Of a stretch of DNA of 64,000 nt, positions 9,548-18,818 are shown piece after piece. Each line of letters starts with the position of its first letter. Position 1 is the first letter of the stretch. The DNA is from Mucilaginibacter dorajii (GTDB lineage Bacteria; Bacteroidota; Bacteroidia; Sphingobacteriales; Sphingobacteriaceae). The position numbers and the translations under genes were made by a program. The notes beneath the pieces are model-generated. The model saw nothing but the letters and a program-made list of their open reading frames with translations, was not told the DNA's origin and did no database searches. The stretch is from positions 310,001 to 374,000 of the forward strand of contig NZ_JANTYS010000001.1 of assembly GCF_024808255.1 (NCBI RefSeq), read 5' to 3'.

Positions 9548-9927
9548 ACGAGCCTCTGTGCCAGGCTGCCTGTGTTGTAACTGTTTCAAAAAATGAATAA
9601 AAGACGTCTTTGTATCTTTAAAATCTCGTTTTGTCCTGTTATTCAATAGTGCATGGATTATAGCCACTACTTTTTAATGTATCCAGCTTAAGATATTATG
9701 ATAGGGGAGAAGGGTTTCTTGAATGATTAGATATTTATGATTTAATAAATTGCGAGCCAGAGGAGGAGGTCAGGTTCAATCCTACCTTGTGATCCATGAT
9801 TTATATCATTGTTGTCAAACAGTGCGTGCCTGAAATGAAATATAACAATTTGAAGGAATATCGAATAAAATACGGACATTCGGTAGCCAATTAATTTGAA
9901 CAGTGCTTTTTCAATAGAGCAGAACTA
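9548..9927. other. Intergenic region before the first ECF sigma gene
   Basis: These 380 bp hold no open frame of note. A short AGCCT/AGGCT hairpin directly after the GH43 stop lacks a T-run, so termination is doubtful. I saw no exact TTTG/TAnnTTTG promoter for the sigma gene. Confidence 0.5.
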
Positions 9928-10518
9928 ATGAAAGAAAATTCTCCGCTTTCAGATGATGAACTTATAAGTTTGATGCACAGCGACCAGCTTACTGCGTTTA
10001 AAGCAATCTATGACAGATATTGGTATAAATTATATGTTTTTACCAATAAAAGGCTGCGAGACAGGGAATCGTCTGAAGAAATAGTACAGATTTTTTTTAC
10101 CAGGTTCTGGGAAAAGATAGAGACCATTCAGATCAACCAATCTTTAAAATCTTATCTTTTTTCTTCGGTTAGCTATCTAACGATCAGTCATCTTAGAAAG
10201 GAGGCACAAAAAAATCAATATCTCTTTTTACCCTATGCCATAGTTGAAGAAGAATTGGATTATTCAATTGAAGATACGATTCATTTAAAGGACCTGCAGT
10301 TGATCATTGATAACGAACTGGCGAAACTTCCCCCACGGTGTCGCTCTGTTTTTGAACTTAGCCGAAAAAGCAATAAATCTAACAAGGAAATCGCCCGTAT
10401 CTTGGATATTTCTGAAAAAACTGTGGAAAATCATATCACTAATGCCACCCGCTTTCTCCGCACACATTTGAAAGATTGGTTAATGCTTGCCATTTTTATA
10501 TACAAAGGCTATTTATAA
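9928..10518 (+). CDS. ECF sigma-70 factor, FecI-like, of PUL 1
   Basis: This 196-residue sigma factor belongs to the Bacteroidota FecI group. Region 2 covers residues about 23-95 (AFKAIYDRYWYKLYVFTNKR, then EEIVQIFFTRFWEKIE). Region 4 covers residues about 130-185, with an HTH reading NKEIARILDISEKTVENHI. It should direct transcription of the FecR and SusC/SusD genes that follow when the anti-sigma factor signals substrate binding. The 300 bp between it and fecR lack a gene, which suggests that the two are separately transcribed. The closest partner in the window is the sigma gene at 17734, which heads the second Sus locus. Confidence 0.9.
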   Translation: MKENSPLSDDELISLMHSDQLTAFKAIYDRYWYKLYVFTNKRLRDRESSEEIVQIFFTRFWEKIETIQINQSLKSYLFSSVSYLTISHLRKEAQKNQYLFLPYAIVEEELDYSIEDTIHLKDLQLIIDNELAKLPPRCRSVFELSRKSNKSNKEIARILDISEKTVENHITNATRFLRTHLKDWLMLAIFIYKGYL

Positions 10519-10818
10519 ACATTGGTCGGTATCTTTTATATTCCTGAAAATCTCATTACTAAATTACGACCCAATAATTTGCTTTGTTGTTTCATAAAGC
10601 AGTCCTTATCGCAGGGTGGTTCTATGGCAGATTGACCATGGTGGCTTACTTTTAGTATGATAAACAGTTTGTTTTGAAATTCTAAGCTGTTTTAAAAAAG
10701 ACCGGAAACGTCAAAAATTCAACTAAATGACTTTTTTTTAAATTTATTTGGGGGGTAGGGTGATTTTTTTCGACTTCACTTATATAAACCAATAGTAATT
10801 CTTATTTAAATTCTTTTA
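10519..10818. other. Sigma-fecR intergenic region of PUL 1
   Basis: There is no gene in this 300 bp. A G-run followed by TAGGGTG (10756-10762) and TTATATAA (10780-10787) precede the FecR start. A related TAGGTG and TTATATAA pair precedes the second fecR at 18769-18807, but with different spacing, so an ECF promoter is only a suggestion. Confidence 0.35.
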
Positions 10819-12036
10819 ATGAAACAAAACATTTCAGCGGAGGTGATTGACAGGTATTTGGCTGGCGATTGTACGGCGGACGAAATTGCCGAAGTACACC
10901 AATGGTTCAGCTCATTTGATCACATTCCAGAACATCTCGTCGGCCTTCCGGAAGATGAGCAGGATTTATTAAAGGAAAAGCTATTGGGGCAGATCATAGG
11001 CGAAAAACATCAAATCAAACAAATATTCAATAGCTCCGACAGCGTGAAACCACAAGATCTTGAAATAAGAGAGAATTCACAACAAGGAGAAACTAGAATT
11101 TTCCGTCTGTGGCCAAAGATCGCTGTAGCAGTATCTATGAGCCTGATTATTGGTGTTTTATTTTACTCAGTCCGCAATAGCCATAAAAAAGCTGTGAATC
11201 AAAATGCCGAAATCCAGCAAAAAGATATTAGCCCGGGAGGGAATAATGCGGTGCTGACACTTGCTGACGGTTCTGAAATTGTTCTAAATCAAGCTAAAAA
11301 AGGATTATTGACCAAGCAAGGCAACGTAAAAATATCTAAAACGAGCGAAGGGAAGTTGGTTTACAATACCAGCAACTCCGGTACTGAAGCCTCGAACGCC
11401 GTCTCCTTTAATATGGTAAGGACTCCTAAGGGCGGGCAGTATGAAGTTGTATTACCGGACGGGACCAAAGTATGGCTGAATGCCTTATCCTACTTGAAGT
11501 TTCCGACTGCCTTCAATGGTAAAACAAGACTAGTGGAAGTCAGTGGAGAGGCTTATTTCGAAGTAACCAAAAACATGGTCAAACCATTTGTCGTCAAATC
11601 AGCCCGGGCTGAGGTAACCGTCCTGGGGACCCATTTCAATGTAAATGATTACGCTGATGAAACTTCCTCCAGGACAACTTTACTCGAAGGATCAGTAAGC
11701 ATAAAAGGCAGGAACACAAAAGCTATGCTAAGACCTGGTGATCAGGCTGTATTAAATGAAAACGATGTCATGAAAATTGCTGAGCATGTAGATACAGAGG
11801 AAGCGGTGGCGTGGAAAAATGGAATTTTTGAATTTAACGGAACTGATATTACAACCATTATGAGGCAGGTCGCCCGGTGGTATGACATCAATGTTACTTA
11901 CACTGGAAACCCCGACCATGGCTTATATAACGGTACGATATCGCGCAATGTCAACCTATCTGAAATGCTGACCATGATCAGGTATATGGGAGTTAATTAT
12001 ACGCTCGATGGGAAAAACCTGATTATAAAAAACTGA
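10819..12036 (+). CDS. FecR-type anti-sigma factor of PUL 1
   Basis: The protein has 405 residues. The cytoplasmic N-terminus (about 95 residues) should bind the sigma factor. A single membrane helix follows (residues about 98-117, IAVAVSMSLIIGVLFY). The periplasmic part holds the FecR domain with the family signature MVRTPKGGQYEVVLPDGTKV and LVEVSGEAYFEV, then a C-terminal DUF4974-like domain (WKNGIFEFNGTDITTIMRQV). The periplasmic domain is expected to contact the STN domain of the SusC protein encoded next and pass the transport signal to the sigma factor encoded before it. The layout sigma, FecR, SusC, SusD is the standard trans-envelope signalling order. Confidence 0.92.
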   Translation: MKQNISAEVIDRYLAGDCTADEIAEVHQWFSSFDHIPEHLVGLPEDEQDLLKEKLLGQIIGEKHQIKQIFNSSDSVKPQDLEIRENSQQGETRIFRLWPKIAVAVSMSLIIGVLFYSVRNSHKKAVNQNAEIQQKDISPGGNNAVLTLADGSEIVLNQAKKGLLTKQGNVKISKTSEGKLVYNTSNSGTEASNAVSFNMVRTPKGGQYEVVLPDGTKVWLNALSYLKFPTAFNGKTRLVEVSGEAYFEVTKNMVKPFVVKSARAEVTVLGTHFNVNDYADETSSRTTLLEGSVSIKGRNTKAMLRPGDQAVLNENDVMKIAEHVDTEEAVAWKNGIFEFNGTDITTIMRQVARWYDINVTYTGNPDHGLYNGTISRNVNLSEMLTMIRYMGVNYTLDGKNLIIKN

Positions 12037-12202
12037 CCTGCGGTACGCATATGTTATGCAGACTTAAACCAATAGACCAATACAAATTAATAACAACCAA
12101 ATGTTTAACCTAAAATGAGAATGATATGAGAAAAGAAATACAAACGTAGTCCAGGCCTTCAAAGGTTCGCATCCAATACATCAATTATTGATCTATAAAA
12201 AA

Positions 12203-12231
12203 GCCGAAAAGTGTTAGTGGCACTTTCCGGC
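12203..12231 (+). promoter_or_regulatory. Leader hairpin between fecR and susC of PUL 1
   Basis: GCCGAAAAGTG (12203-12213) pairs with CACTTTCCGGC (12221-12231) with one mismatch and a 7-nt loop. It lies about 55 nt before the susC start. There is no strong T-run. A similar GCCG-based hairpin occupies the same place in the second locus (20218-20267), so it may be an attenuator or a stabilising leader structure. The remaining bases of 12037-12287 show no gene. Confidence 0.5.
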
Positions 12232-12287
12232 AGCATTCGGGTGCCCCAACAAATTCACATTATTGCTTACCCAAACATTACAAAAAT

Positions 12288-15200
12288 ATGAAATTAAATC
12301 ATAAGGCAATGCCTGTGGCATGGCCTGATTGTACCTCAATAATATTAACAATGAAACTCACCGCTGTTTTCATGATTACCGCATTTTTACAGGTGAGTGC
12401 CAGGAGCTTCAGCCAGCAAGTTACTGTCCATGAAAAGAATATTTCCATAGAGAAAGTTCTGAAACTGATTAAAAAACAAAGTAGTTATCATTTCCTTTAT
12501 AAAATTGATGAATTGTCTTCCGCCAATAATGTAGACCTTGATTTTACGAATGCCTCTATCGAATCGGTACTGGATAAGTGTTTTAAAAACACGCCTTTCA
12601 CTTACAAGATTGTTAACCGGACAATTTTGGTTAAAAAGAACCCCGATGCGACTGCTTCTATAAGTACTAGTACTATCGTATTGCAAAAGGTCGAAGGTGT
12701 TGTCACGGATGAAAAGGGTATTCCTCTTCCCGGCGTAACGGTCAAGCTCAAAGGTACGGGCTCGGGAGCAGTCACCGACCTTAACGGTAAGTTCACGATA
12801 GATGTTCCCAATGCCAACGGAATATTAATTTTTAGTATGATCGGTTTTACCACTCAGGAGGTGACCGTTAGTGCCAAGCAAATGCTTAATATCCGCTTGA
12901 AAGAAGCGCCTAAGGACCTGAGTGAGGTTGTTGTTGTGGGTTATGGCACTCAAAAAAAGGTAAACCTTACCGGAGCCGTTGGAAACGTTCGAATGGACGA
13001 TATGGAGACTCGACCCATAACGAGTGCTTCTTTGGCATTACAGGGTACAGTTGCCGGTGTATTTGCCCTGCAAAATTCAGGTAAGCCGGGAGGTGATGAC
13101 GCGACTATCAATATCAGGGGAGTAGGTACATTAAATAACAGTAATCCCCTGGTACTCATCGACGGCTTTCCTGGAAATATGTCTGATGTCAGCGCGAATG
13201 ATATTCAATCAATATCCGTGTTGAAAGATGCGGCCTCTGCTGCCATCTATGGTAACCGGGCCGCCAACGGCGTAATTCTGATTACCACAAAAAGAGGAAC
13301 GACTGGCAAAATGACTGTTACTTACAATGGCTACGGCGGCGTTCAGAGTGCAACTTCATTACCCAAGATGCTCAATTCAACTGAATGGGTGACACTATAT
13401 AACGAAGCGCTGGCAAATCAGGGTTCCGCCCCCAAGTACACCCCGCAGGATATTCAAAAATACGCTGCACATAACGACCCGATGTACCCGGATGTGGATT
13501 ACTTCGGGGTTTACTACGGGAAAGCACAAATTCAAAACCATCGTATAAATATTTTAGGGGGGACGGAGAATTTAAAATACGCCTTCATGCTGGGACATCT
13601 TAACCAGGATGGCATCCTAATCAATACGAACTACAAAAAGACCGACTTCAGATCTAACATAGATGCATTTTTCCTGAAAGACAAAAAGCTGCGGTTTTCA
13701 GCCCGGATTTCGGGAAACGCGGGCAAAATGAATGAACCAACCGACCTGTTCTATGTCGAGCGTTCTTCAACTATAGCACCGATCTGGCCTTTAAAAAATG
13801 CAGCAGGTCAATGGGTTGCTGTAATAGGTGAAACTAATTATTACGGACAAACAAAAGAGGGCAGCACCAGAGTAAATAACCGCTATACGGCTAATACGCA
13901 ATTTGAAGCCGAATATCAGTTCTTAAATGGTTTTAGCGCACAGCTAACTTATGGCTATAATGTCGCTACGCAAGATGTCAACGCTTTTCACGCCAACGTT
14001 ACATTGGCGAATACAGATGGCAGTACCCGGAATCTGACTTCCGACTTGACAGAAACAAATAACCTTGATACGCAAACACTGCTGACATCCTTACTTAAAT
14101 ATCAAAAGAAACTCGGTAAAAGTGAATTTAACTTATTGGGAGGATATTCTGAGGAAAGCTTCAACTGGAAATGGAACAGTGGCTTCCGTTCAAAATTTAT
14201 CAATAATACTCAACGGATCTTAAATCTTGGTGATCCCTCTACACAACAAAATAATGCCGCGAATTATGCGCTTGGATTGCGCTCGCTTTTCGGGCGTATA
14301 AATTACATTTATGGAAGTAAATACCTTTTCGAGGCAAATATTCGCCGCGATGGGTCATCGCGTTTTGCCAATGACCAACGATGGGGGACTTTTCCGTCGT
14401 TATCTGCAGGTTGGATCATTTCGGAAGAAAGCTTTATGAAGAACGTAAGTTGGTTGAATATGCTCAAACTCCGTGGCTCCTGGGGACGCTTAGGTAACCA
14501 AAATATCAACTCTTACTACGCAGCGAGCGATTTTTTAACCGTAGGCGAAAATTATTCTTTAGGCGGAAGTCTTTATCCCGGAGTAGCCACAACCAGCCTG
14601 TCCAACAAAAAGACAACATGGGAGACCTCTGAGCAAACGGATATCGGTATCGATATGAGTATTGCAAATTCTATTGATTTGACTTTCGATTATTTCAATA
14701 AAAAGACCAGTAATATTTTAATGCAGATTCCTGTTCCCGTTACCCTGGGCAATTTAGTTGCCCCCTACCAGAACGTTGGTGCGGTGAATAACAAGGGGTT
14801 GGAGATGACTGCGACCTATCGGAAAACATTTTCCAACGGCTTGAAATTCAGCAGTACGATCAGCCTGTCGCACATTGTTAATAAGATCACCGATTTGCAT
14901 GGAAGAAGCCCTATCATAAATGGGTCAACAGCATTGGTGGAAGGTTCTGCCATTAATTCGTTTTACGGCTATAAAACAGATGGTATTTACCAGGTTAACG
15001 ACTTCACCTGGCAAAACAACAGCGATCCCTCAATCCCGCAAGCCAGCCGCACATATGTTTTAAAACCAGGCGTTGTTTCCGTAAGTAACTTTAATGCAAC
15101 CCCAGGCGACATCAAATACAAGGATCTTAACGGAGATGGCCTAGTTACGATGGATAAAGATAGAACGGTTATCGGGAAACAATATCCGGATTTATCGTAT

Positions 15201-15641
15201 TCGCTGCAGCTTCATGCGGACTGGAAGCAATTTGATCTGGGTGTGTTCTTCCAGGGAGTTCAGGGTATCCAGGGCTATACGGGATGGAATATTTCCACCG
15301 CCACCAACATTCCTAATTGGTGGCTCGGTCGATGGACGCCCGAAAGCCCTTCAAATACTCTCCCTAAAATGTCCCTGGATGCAGGCAGGACTGGTGTGTC
15401 ATCTGAATTTTATATGGGAAATGCTTCTTATCTGCGCTTGAAGAATGTCGAACTCGGGTATACCTTCAATAAAGGAAAACTACTCGGCATCAGTTCAGTG
15501 AGGATTTACGGCAACGTCCAGAACGCTTTCACAATTACCAAATTTAAAGGACTTGACCCTGAACAGATCGTCGGCCAGACCGGTGTGGAGGCCTATCCGC
15601 AGGTTCGCATACTCACAGCAGGATTAATCGCTAATTTTTAA
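12288..15641 (+). CDS. SusC/RagA TonB-dependent transporter with STN domain, PUL 1
   Basis: This 1117-residue outer-membrane transporter imports oligosaccharides with the SusD lipoprotein encoded 7 bp downstream. A long signal segment (MKLTAVFMITAFLQVSA) precedes an STN domain (residues about 45-105, ISIEKVLKLIKKQSSYHFLY), which links transport to FecR signalling. A carboxypeptidase-like beta-sandwich follows (about 133-210, GVVTDEKGIPLPGVTVKLKG). The plug domain runs about 215-335, with the SusC motif GNRAANGVILITTKRG. The rest is a 22-strand barrel. The DSSRFANDQRWGTFPSLSAG type motif (here RRDGSSRFANDQRWG) is typical. The annotated start keeps a short N-terminal extension common in this family. 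Confidence 0.95.
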   Translation: MKLNHKAMPVAWPDCTSIILTMKLTAVFMITAFLQVSARSFSQQVTVHEKNISIEKVLKLIKKQSSYHFLYKIDELSSANNVDLDFTNASIESVLDKCFKNTPFTYKIVNRTILVKKNPDATASISTSTIVLQKVEGVVTDEKGIPLPGVTVKLKGTGSGAVTDLNGKFTIDVPNANGILIFSMIGFTTQEVTVSAKQMLNIRLKEAPKDLSEVVVVGYGTQKKVNLTGAVGNVRMDDMETRPITSASLALQGTVAGVFALQNSGKPGGDDATINIRGVGTLNNSNPLVLIDGFPGNMSDVSANDIQSISVLKDAASAAIYGNRAANGVILITTKRGTTGKMTVTYNGYGGVQSATSLPKMLNSTEWVTLYNEALANQGSAPKYTPQDIQKYAAHNDPMYPDVDYFGVYYGKAQIQNHRINILGGTENLKYAFMLGHLNQDGILINTNYKKTDFRSNIDAFFLKDKKLRFSARISGNAGKMNEPTDLFYVERSSTIAPIWPLKNAAGQWVAVIGETNYYGQTKEGSTRVNNRYTANTQFEAEYQFLNGFSAQLTYGYNVATQDVNAFHANVTLANTDGSTRNLTSDLTETNNLDTQTLLTSLLKYQKKLGKSEFNLLGGYSEESFNWKWNSGFRSKFINNTQRILNLGDPSTQQNNAANYALGLRSLFGRINYIYGSKYLFEANIRRDGSSRFANDQRWGTFPSLSAGWIISEESFMKNVSWLNMLKLRGSWGRLGNQNINSYYAASDFLTVGENYSLGGSLYPGVATTSLSNKKTTWETSEQTDIGIDMSIANSIDLTFDYFNKKTSNILMQIPVPVTLGNLVAPYQNVGAVNNKGLEMTATYRKTFSNGLKFSSTISLSHIVNKITDLHGRSPIINGSTALVEGSAINSFYGYKTDGIYQVNDFTWQNNSDPSIPQASRTYVLKPGVVSVSNFNATPGDIKYKDLNGDGLVTMDKDRTVIGKQYPDLSYSLQLHADWKQFDLGVFFQGVQGIQGYTGWNISTATNIPNWWLGRWTPESPSNTLPKMSLDAGRTGVSSEFYMGNASYLRLKNVELGYTFNKGKLLGISSVRIYGNVQNAFTITKFKGLDPEQIVGQTGVEAYPQVRILTAGLIANF

Positions 15642-15648
15642 AGAAAAC

Positions 15649-17202
15649 ATGATGAAAAAGATATATAGAATTGTAAATGCAATCATTTTTGCTTGCCTTA
15701 TGATGGGTTGTACCAAGAACTTGTTGGATAAGACACCTTTAGACAGCTTGTCTCCAGAGACGTTCTACAGCAACGAAACACAAGCCAAAGCCGGGTTAAT
15801 GGGCGTTTATAACGATCTTATACCCTCACAGCCAATCCAATGGTATCAATTCGATTTTATGTCGGATAACAATTACTGTCAGGATGCCTGGCAGGGCTCA
15901 AACGAGTTCGGTGCCTGGCTGCAAAACTCAAGCAGCGGGACTGCGCAAACCAAATGGGCGAAAGATTATAGCCTCATCGTTCGGGCAAATTCTTTTCTTG
16001 CAAATGTTGACAGGGCAGTTATGGCAGACGCAGTGAAAACACAAATGAAAGCGGAGGCAACCTTTCTCAGGGCTTATAGCTATGCTGATCTGATCAGTTA
16101 TTTCGGTGATGTCCCGCTGATCCTTAAAGTGCAAACATTAGCCGAGGCAAAGGTTTCAAGAACACCGAAAAGTGAAGTCCTGGCCGCAATTATAACCGAT
16201 TTGGATAATGCGGCTGCAAACCTCCCGGTCAGTTATGCGGGTACGGATGTAGGCCGCGCTACAAAGGGGGCAGCCCTGGCATTTAAGGCGAAAATATTGC
16301 TGTATAATGAAAAGTGGCCTGAGGCTGCAGCAGCAGCAAAGTCGGTAATTGATCTGCAGACCTATGGGTTATTCAGTGATTATGCGAATCTATTCTCGGA
16401 GGACTTTGAGAACAACAAGGAAGTGATTTTTGACATTCAGTATATCAAGAATCTGCTACCTCAGCCATGGCCGAGTTCCGCATTGTCATTTGCAGAGTGG
16501 CCAACTCCGAGTGTGACTACTGACCTCATAAATGCATACTACATGACAAACGGGCTACCCATTTCTGATCCGGCTTCGGGTTACAAAGATCAGGATCCTT
16601 ATAAGAACCGTGATCCCAGACTGGCGGCATCCGTTGTTTTACCTGGATCCCTGAAGGGACAAACTATTTTCATACCTAAAAATGATGATGTGGTTTGTGG
16701 GGCAAGGCCGAGAAAATACGCTGACCTTAACAATCCGGACCGAAATAACTGTTCCATTAACACGATTCTGATGCGGTACGCAGATATTTTGTTAATGCGT
16801 GCCGAAGCGCTGATAGAATCAGGGAATACCAGTCAGGAGATTTACGACCTGATCGATCAGGTCCGGGCAAGGGTAAATATGCCCAAGATAGAAAACGTAG
16901 AAGGGGCAGGGTTAAGTCAGGAACAACTCCGGCAGATTTTAAGGCATGAGCGGCGTGTTGAGTTTTTTGTTGAAGGCACCCGTTATGCAGATATGCTGAG
17001 GTGGAAGGATAAATCGCTGGTGCACAATGTTTATGGTTACGACAGGTTGACACTGTCGGACCCATCAAGCCCGTCAACCTGGAAATTTAATCAGATTTAT
17101 AAAGCCGCCAGAGTATTCGATCCGGCCAAAGGATGGCTATGGCCGATTCCGCAGGTGGACTTGCAAAACAATTCAAACCTTAAACAAAACCCGGGATATT
17201 AG
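15649..17202 (+). CDS. SusD/RagB nutrient-binding lipoprotein, PUL 1
   Basis: This 517-residue surface lipoprotein has a signal ending FACLMMGCTKN, with the Cys lipidated. The TPR-like helical scaffold covers the first half (ETQAKAGLMGVYNDL, AEATFLRAYSYADLISYFG) and the RagB C-terminal domain includes ILRHERRVEFFVEGTRYADM. The ending NPGY is the usual SusD terminus. It should form the lid of the SusC barrel encoded directly upstream. The three GH43 genes and the alginate-lyase-like protein upstream point to an acidic or arabinose-bearing plant glycan, but this gene does not itself identify the ligand. The repeat described at 17200-17477 begins at its stop codon. Confidence 0.95.
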   Translation: MMKKIYRIVNAIIFACLMMGCTKNLLDKTPLDSLSPETFYSNETQAKAGLMGVYNDLIPSQPIQWYQFDFMSDNNYCQDAWQGSNEFGAWLQNSSSGTAQTKWAKDYSLIVRANSFLANVDRAVMADAVKTQMKAEATFLRAYSYADLISYFGDVPLILKVQTLAEAKVSRTPKSEVLAAIITDLDNAAANLPVSYAGTDVGRATKGAALAFKAKILLYNEKWPEAAAAAKSVIDLQTYGLFSDYANLFSEDFENNKEVIFDIQYIKNLLPQPWPSSALSFAEWPTPSVTTDLINAYYMTNGLPISDPASGYKDQDPYKNRDPRLAASVVLPGSLKGQTIFIPKNDDVVCGARPRKYADLNNPDRNNCSINTILMRYADILLMRAEALIESGNTSQEIYDLIDQVRARVNMPKIENVEGAGLSQEQLRQILRHERRVEFFVEGTRYADMLRWKDKSLVHNVYGYDRLTLSDPSSPSTWKFNQIYKAARVFDPAKGWLWPIPQVDLQNNSNLKQNPGY

Positions 17203-17477
17203 GGCCGCTGAAGGTCCCGAACTACGGGCAGGGTTCAGCAGTTTTACGGCCTTCGCGGGTAAGTGTTAAGCAACGATTTTAATACCCCAAACTAAGCACG
17301 ATTGTTTGCTTGCCTTTTGTTTGTATTCAGATTGCAGCAAAGGGGGGCAAACAATCAATGTGCACTTGATCGAAGCAGGAATGTTAAATAATAAAACTTG
17401 CAACAATCCTGCCAATGATAAAATCAAAGGATAACGACAATTAATAATTAGGGCGTATGAAACGGCTTAAGCATTTT
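17200..17477 (+). repeat. Intergenic direct repeat, copy A
   Basis: From the susD stop codon onward about 275 bp are repeated, with roughly nine of ten bases alike over most of the length, at 30731-31012. Shared landmarks are GGTTCAGCAGTTTTACGG, GTGTTAAGCAACGATTTT and GATCGAAGCAGGAATGTTAA. Copy A lacks the 3' arm of the terminator hairpin that is complete in copy B. After 17477 the two diverge; 17478-17733 shows no gene. Confidence 0.85.
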
Positions 17478-17733
17478 GAATGAGATGATCACAACCATAT
17501 CATATGGCCTGAATTGATTCAAAAAGCTGCTTTAAAGACAGGTGAATTGTCGCTATGTTATGCATTGATTCAATTATAGATATTGTTAACGTGGACGATT
17601 CCCAGTTTCAGGTCGCTGTTTTAAAGATAATTTTAATTGAACTTTAATAAATTGGAATTATTGTTACCTGTAATAAATAAATATGTAGACATGCCGAAAA
17701 TTCTTAGTAAGTTTAGCTTTGGGATAAATTATC

Positions 17734-18300
17734 ATGTCTGCGTACAGCATATATACAGATCAGGAACTGATTACCTTTTTAGCGCAAGGAGACGACTCTG
17801 CATATACGGAAATATATAATCGTCACTGGAAGTTTCTTTTTCAGGCAGCCTATAGGGCCAATCGTAACAAGGAGGACAGCTATGATATTTGCCAGGGTGT
17901 ATTTCTTTGGATTTGGGAAAACAGAGCCCAAATCAGGCCGGCAACTAATCTGAAAGGTTATCTATATACAGCCGCTAAATATAAGATCGCAAACATGATT
18001 AGGAATGGAAAATATAGAGAGAGCCTGTTTGAGGATCTTGAAATATTCGACAAACGCAGCTATGAGGTTAATGAATTGGAGATAAAGGAACTTAAAAATT
18101 TTATCGCACAGTTAATTGATGAATTGCCTGATAAATGCAGAGAGGTATTTTTACTTAGCAGAAAAGAGCATCTTAGCCATAAACAAATAGCCGAACGGTT
18201 AGATATCGGCGAAAAAACTGTTGATTCGCACATTGCCCGGGCTCTTCAAAAATTAAGAGCACCGTTGAATAGGCTGGCTTCTATTTTTTTGATGATCTGA
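17734..18300 (+). CDS. ECF sigma-70 factor, FecI-like, of the second Sus locus
   Basis: This 188-residue sigma factor has region 2 at residues about 17-90 (AYTEIYNRHWKFLFQAAYRA, YDICQGVFLWIWENRAQI) and region 4 at about 125-178 with the HTH HKQIAERLDIGEKTVDSHIA. It should drive the second FecR/SusC/SusD set. A TAGCTTTG element 13 bp before the ATG matches a -7 box but would leave almost no leader, so it is uncertain. A strong terminator (18361-18390) follows, so sigma and fecR are not one transcript. A 70-bp degenerate copy of its codons about 59-79 survives at 31018-31088. Confidence 0.9.
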   Translation: MSAYSIYTDQELITFLAQGDDSAYTEIYNRHWKFLFQAAYRANRNKEDSYDICQGVFLWIWENRAQIRPATNLKGYLYTAAKYKIANMIRNGKYRESLFEDLEIFDKRSYEVNELEIKELKNFIAQLIDELPDKCREVFLLSRKEHLSHKQIAERLDIGEKTVDSHIARALQKLRAPLNRLASIFLMI

Positions 18301-18360
18301 TGCTATGCTAAATAAGATCCGGTCATTCCACATGAATTTAGGGTTGGTCAATTTACAGAC

Positions 18361-18390
18361 ATGACAAGGCAATAATCTTGTCATTTAAAC
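18361..18390 (+). terminator. Intrinsic terminator after the second sigma gene
   Basis: ATGACAAG (18361-18368) and CTTGTCAT (18377-18384) form a perfect 8-bp stem with an 8-nt loop. A TTTAAACCTGTTTTT tail follows. The rest of 18301-18818 (518 bp) contains no gene that I can support. Confidence 0.7.
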
Positions 18391-18818
18391 CTGTTTTTAA
18401 TGTGACCTATTGTTTTTAAACGAAGCCATTATTTTCTTAAAATATTCGGATGATCCTGTTTTCGTTTATTCGTTATTGTTCGCAAATCCTTTTTGTTTTT
18501 TAAGGAGTCTTAATTATATATTCAAAAGATTAGCTGGCGAAACATTCGCTTAACGCAAAGCATTTCTTGTCTTTTGTCTCGTTGCACTCGCAAAGCCGGC
18601 TCTCGGTCAACTTATTTTAGGACGAGTCACGGTTGTTGAGATGACGATTGTCTTGGGTCATGGTGTCAAGGATTTCAGGAAGCTTTAATTTTCTTCTTTG
18701 TAAAAAAAAATTAATTTACTGATTTACAAATACTTAAATATTTTTTAACAAAATAATAACATTTAATGTAGGTGTACCAGCCTTTTTATGTGCTATACAT
18801 TATATAAGGCACAGAAAG

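Noticed and set aside
9751..9800. tRNA-like T-arm (GGTTCAATCC)
   Set aside because: The stem pairs poorly and no other tRNA arm is present; it is not a tRNA gene or a clear attachment site.
10756..18807. Shared ECF promoter (TAGG-TG and TTATATAA) before both fecR genes
   Set aside because: The spacing differs (24 versus 31 bp between elements), so a common promoter is not supported by two examples.
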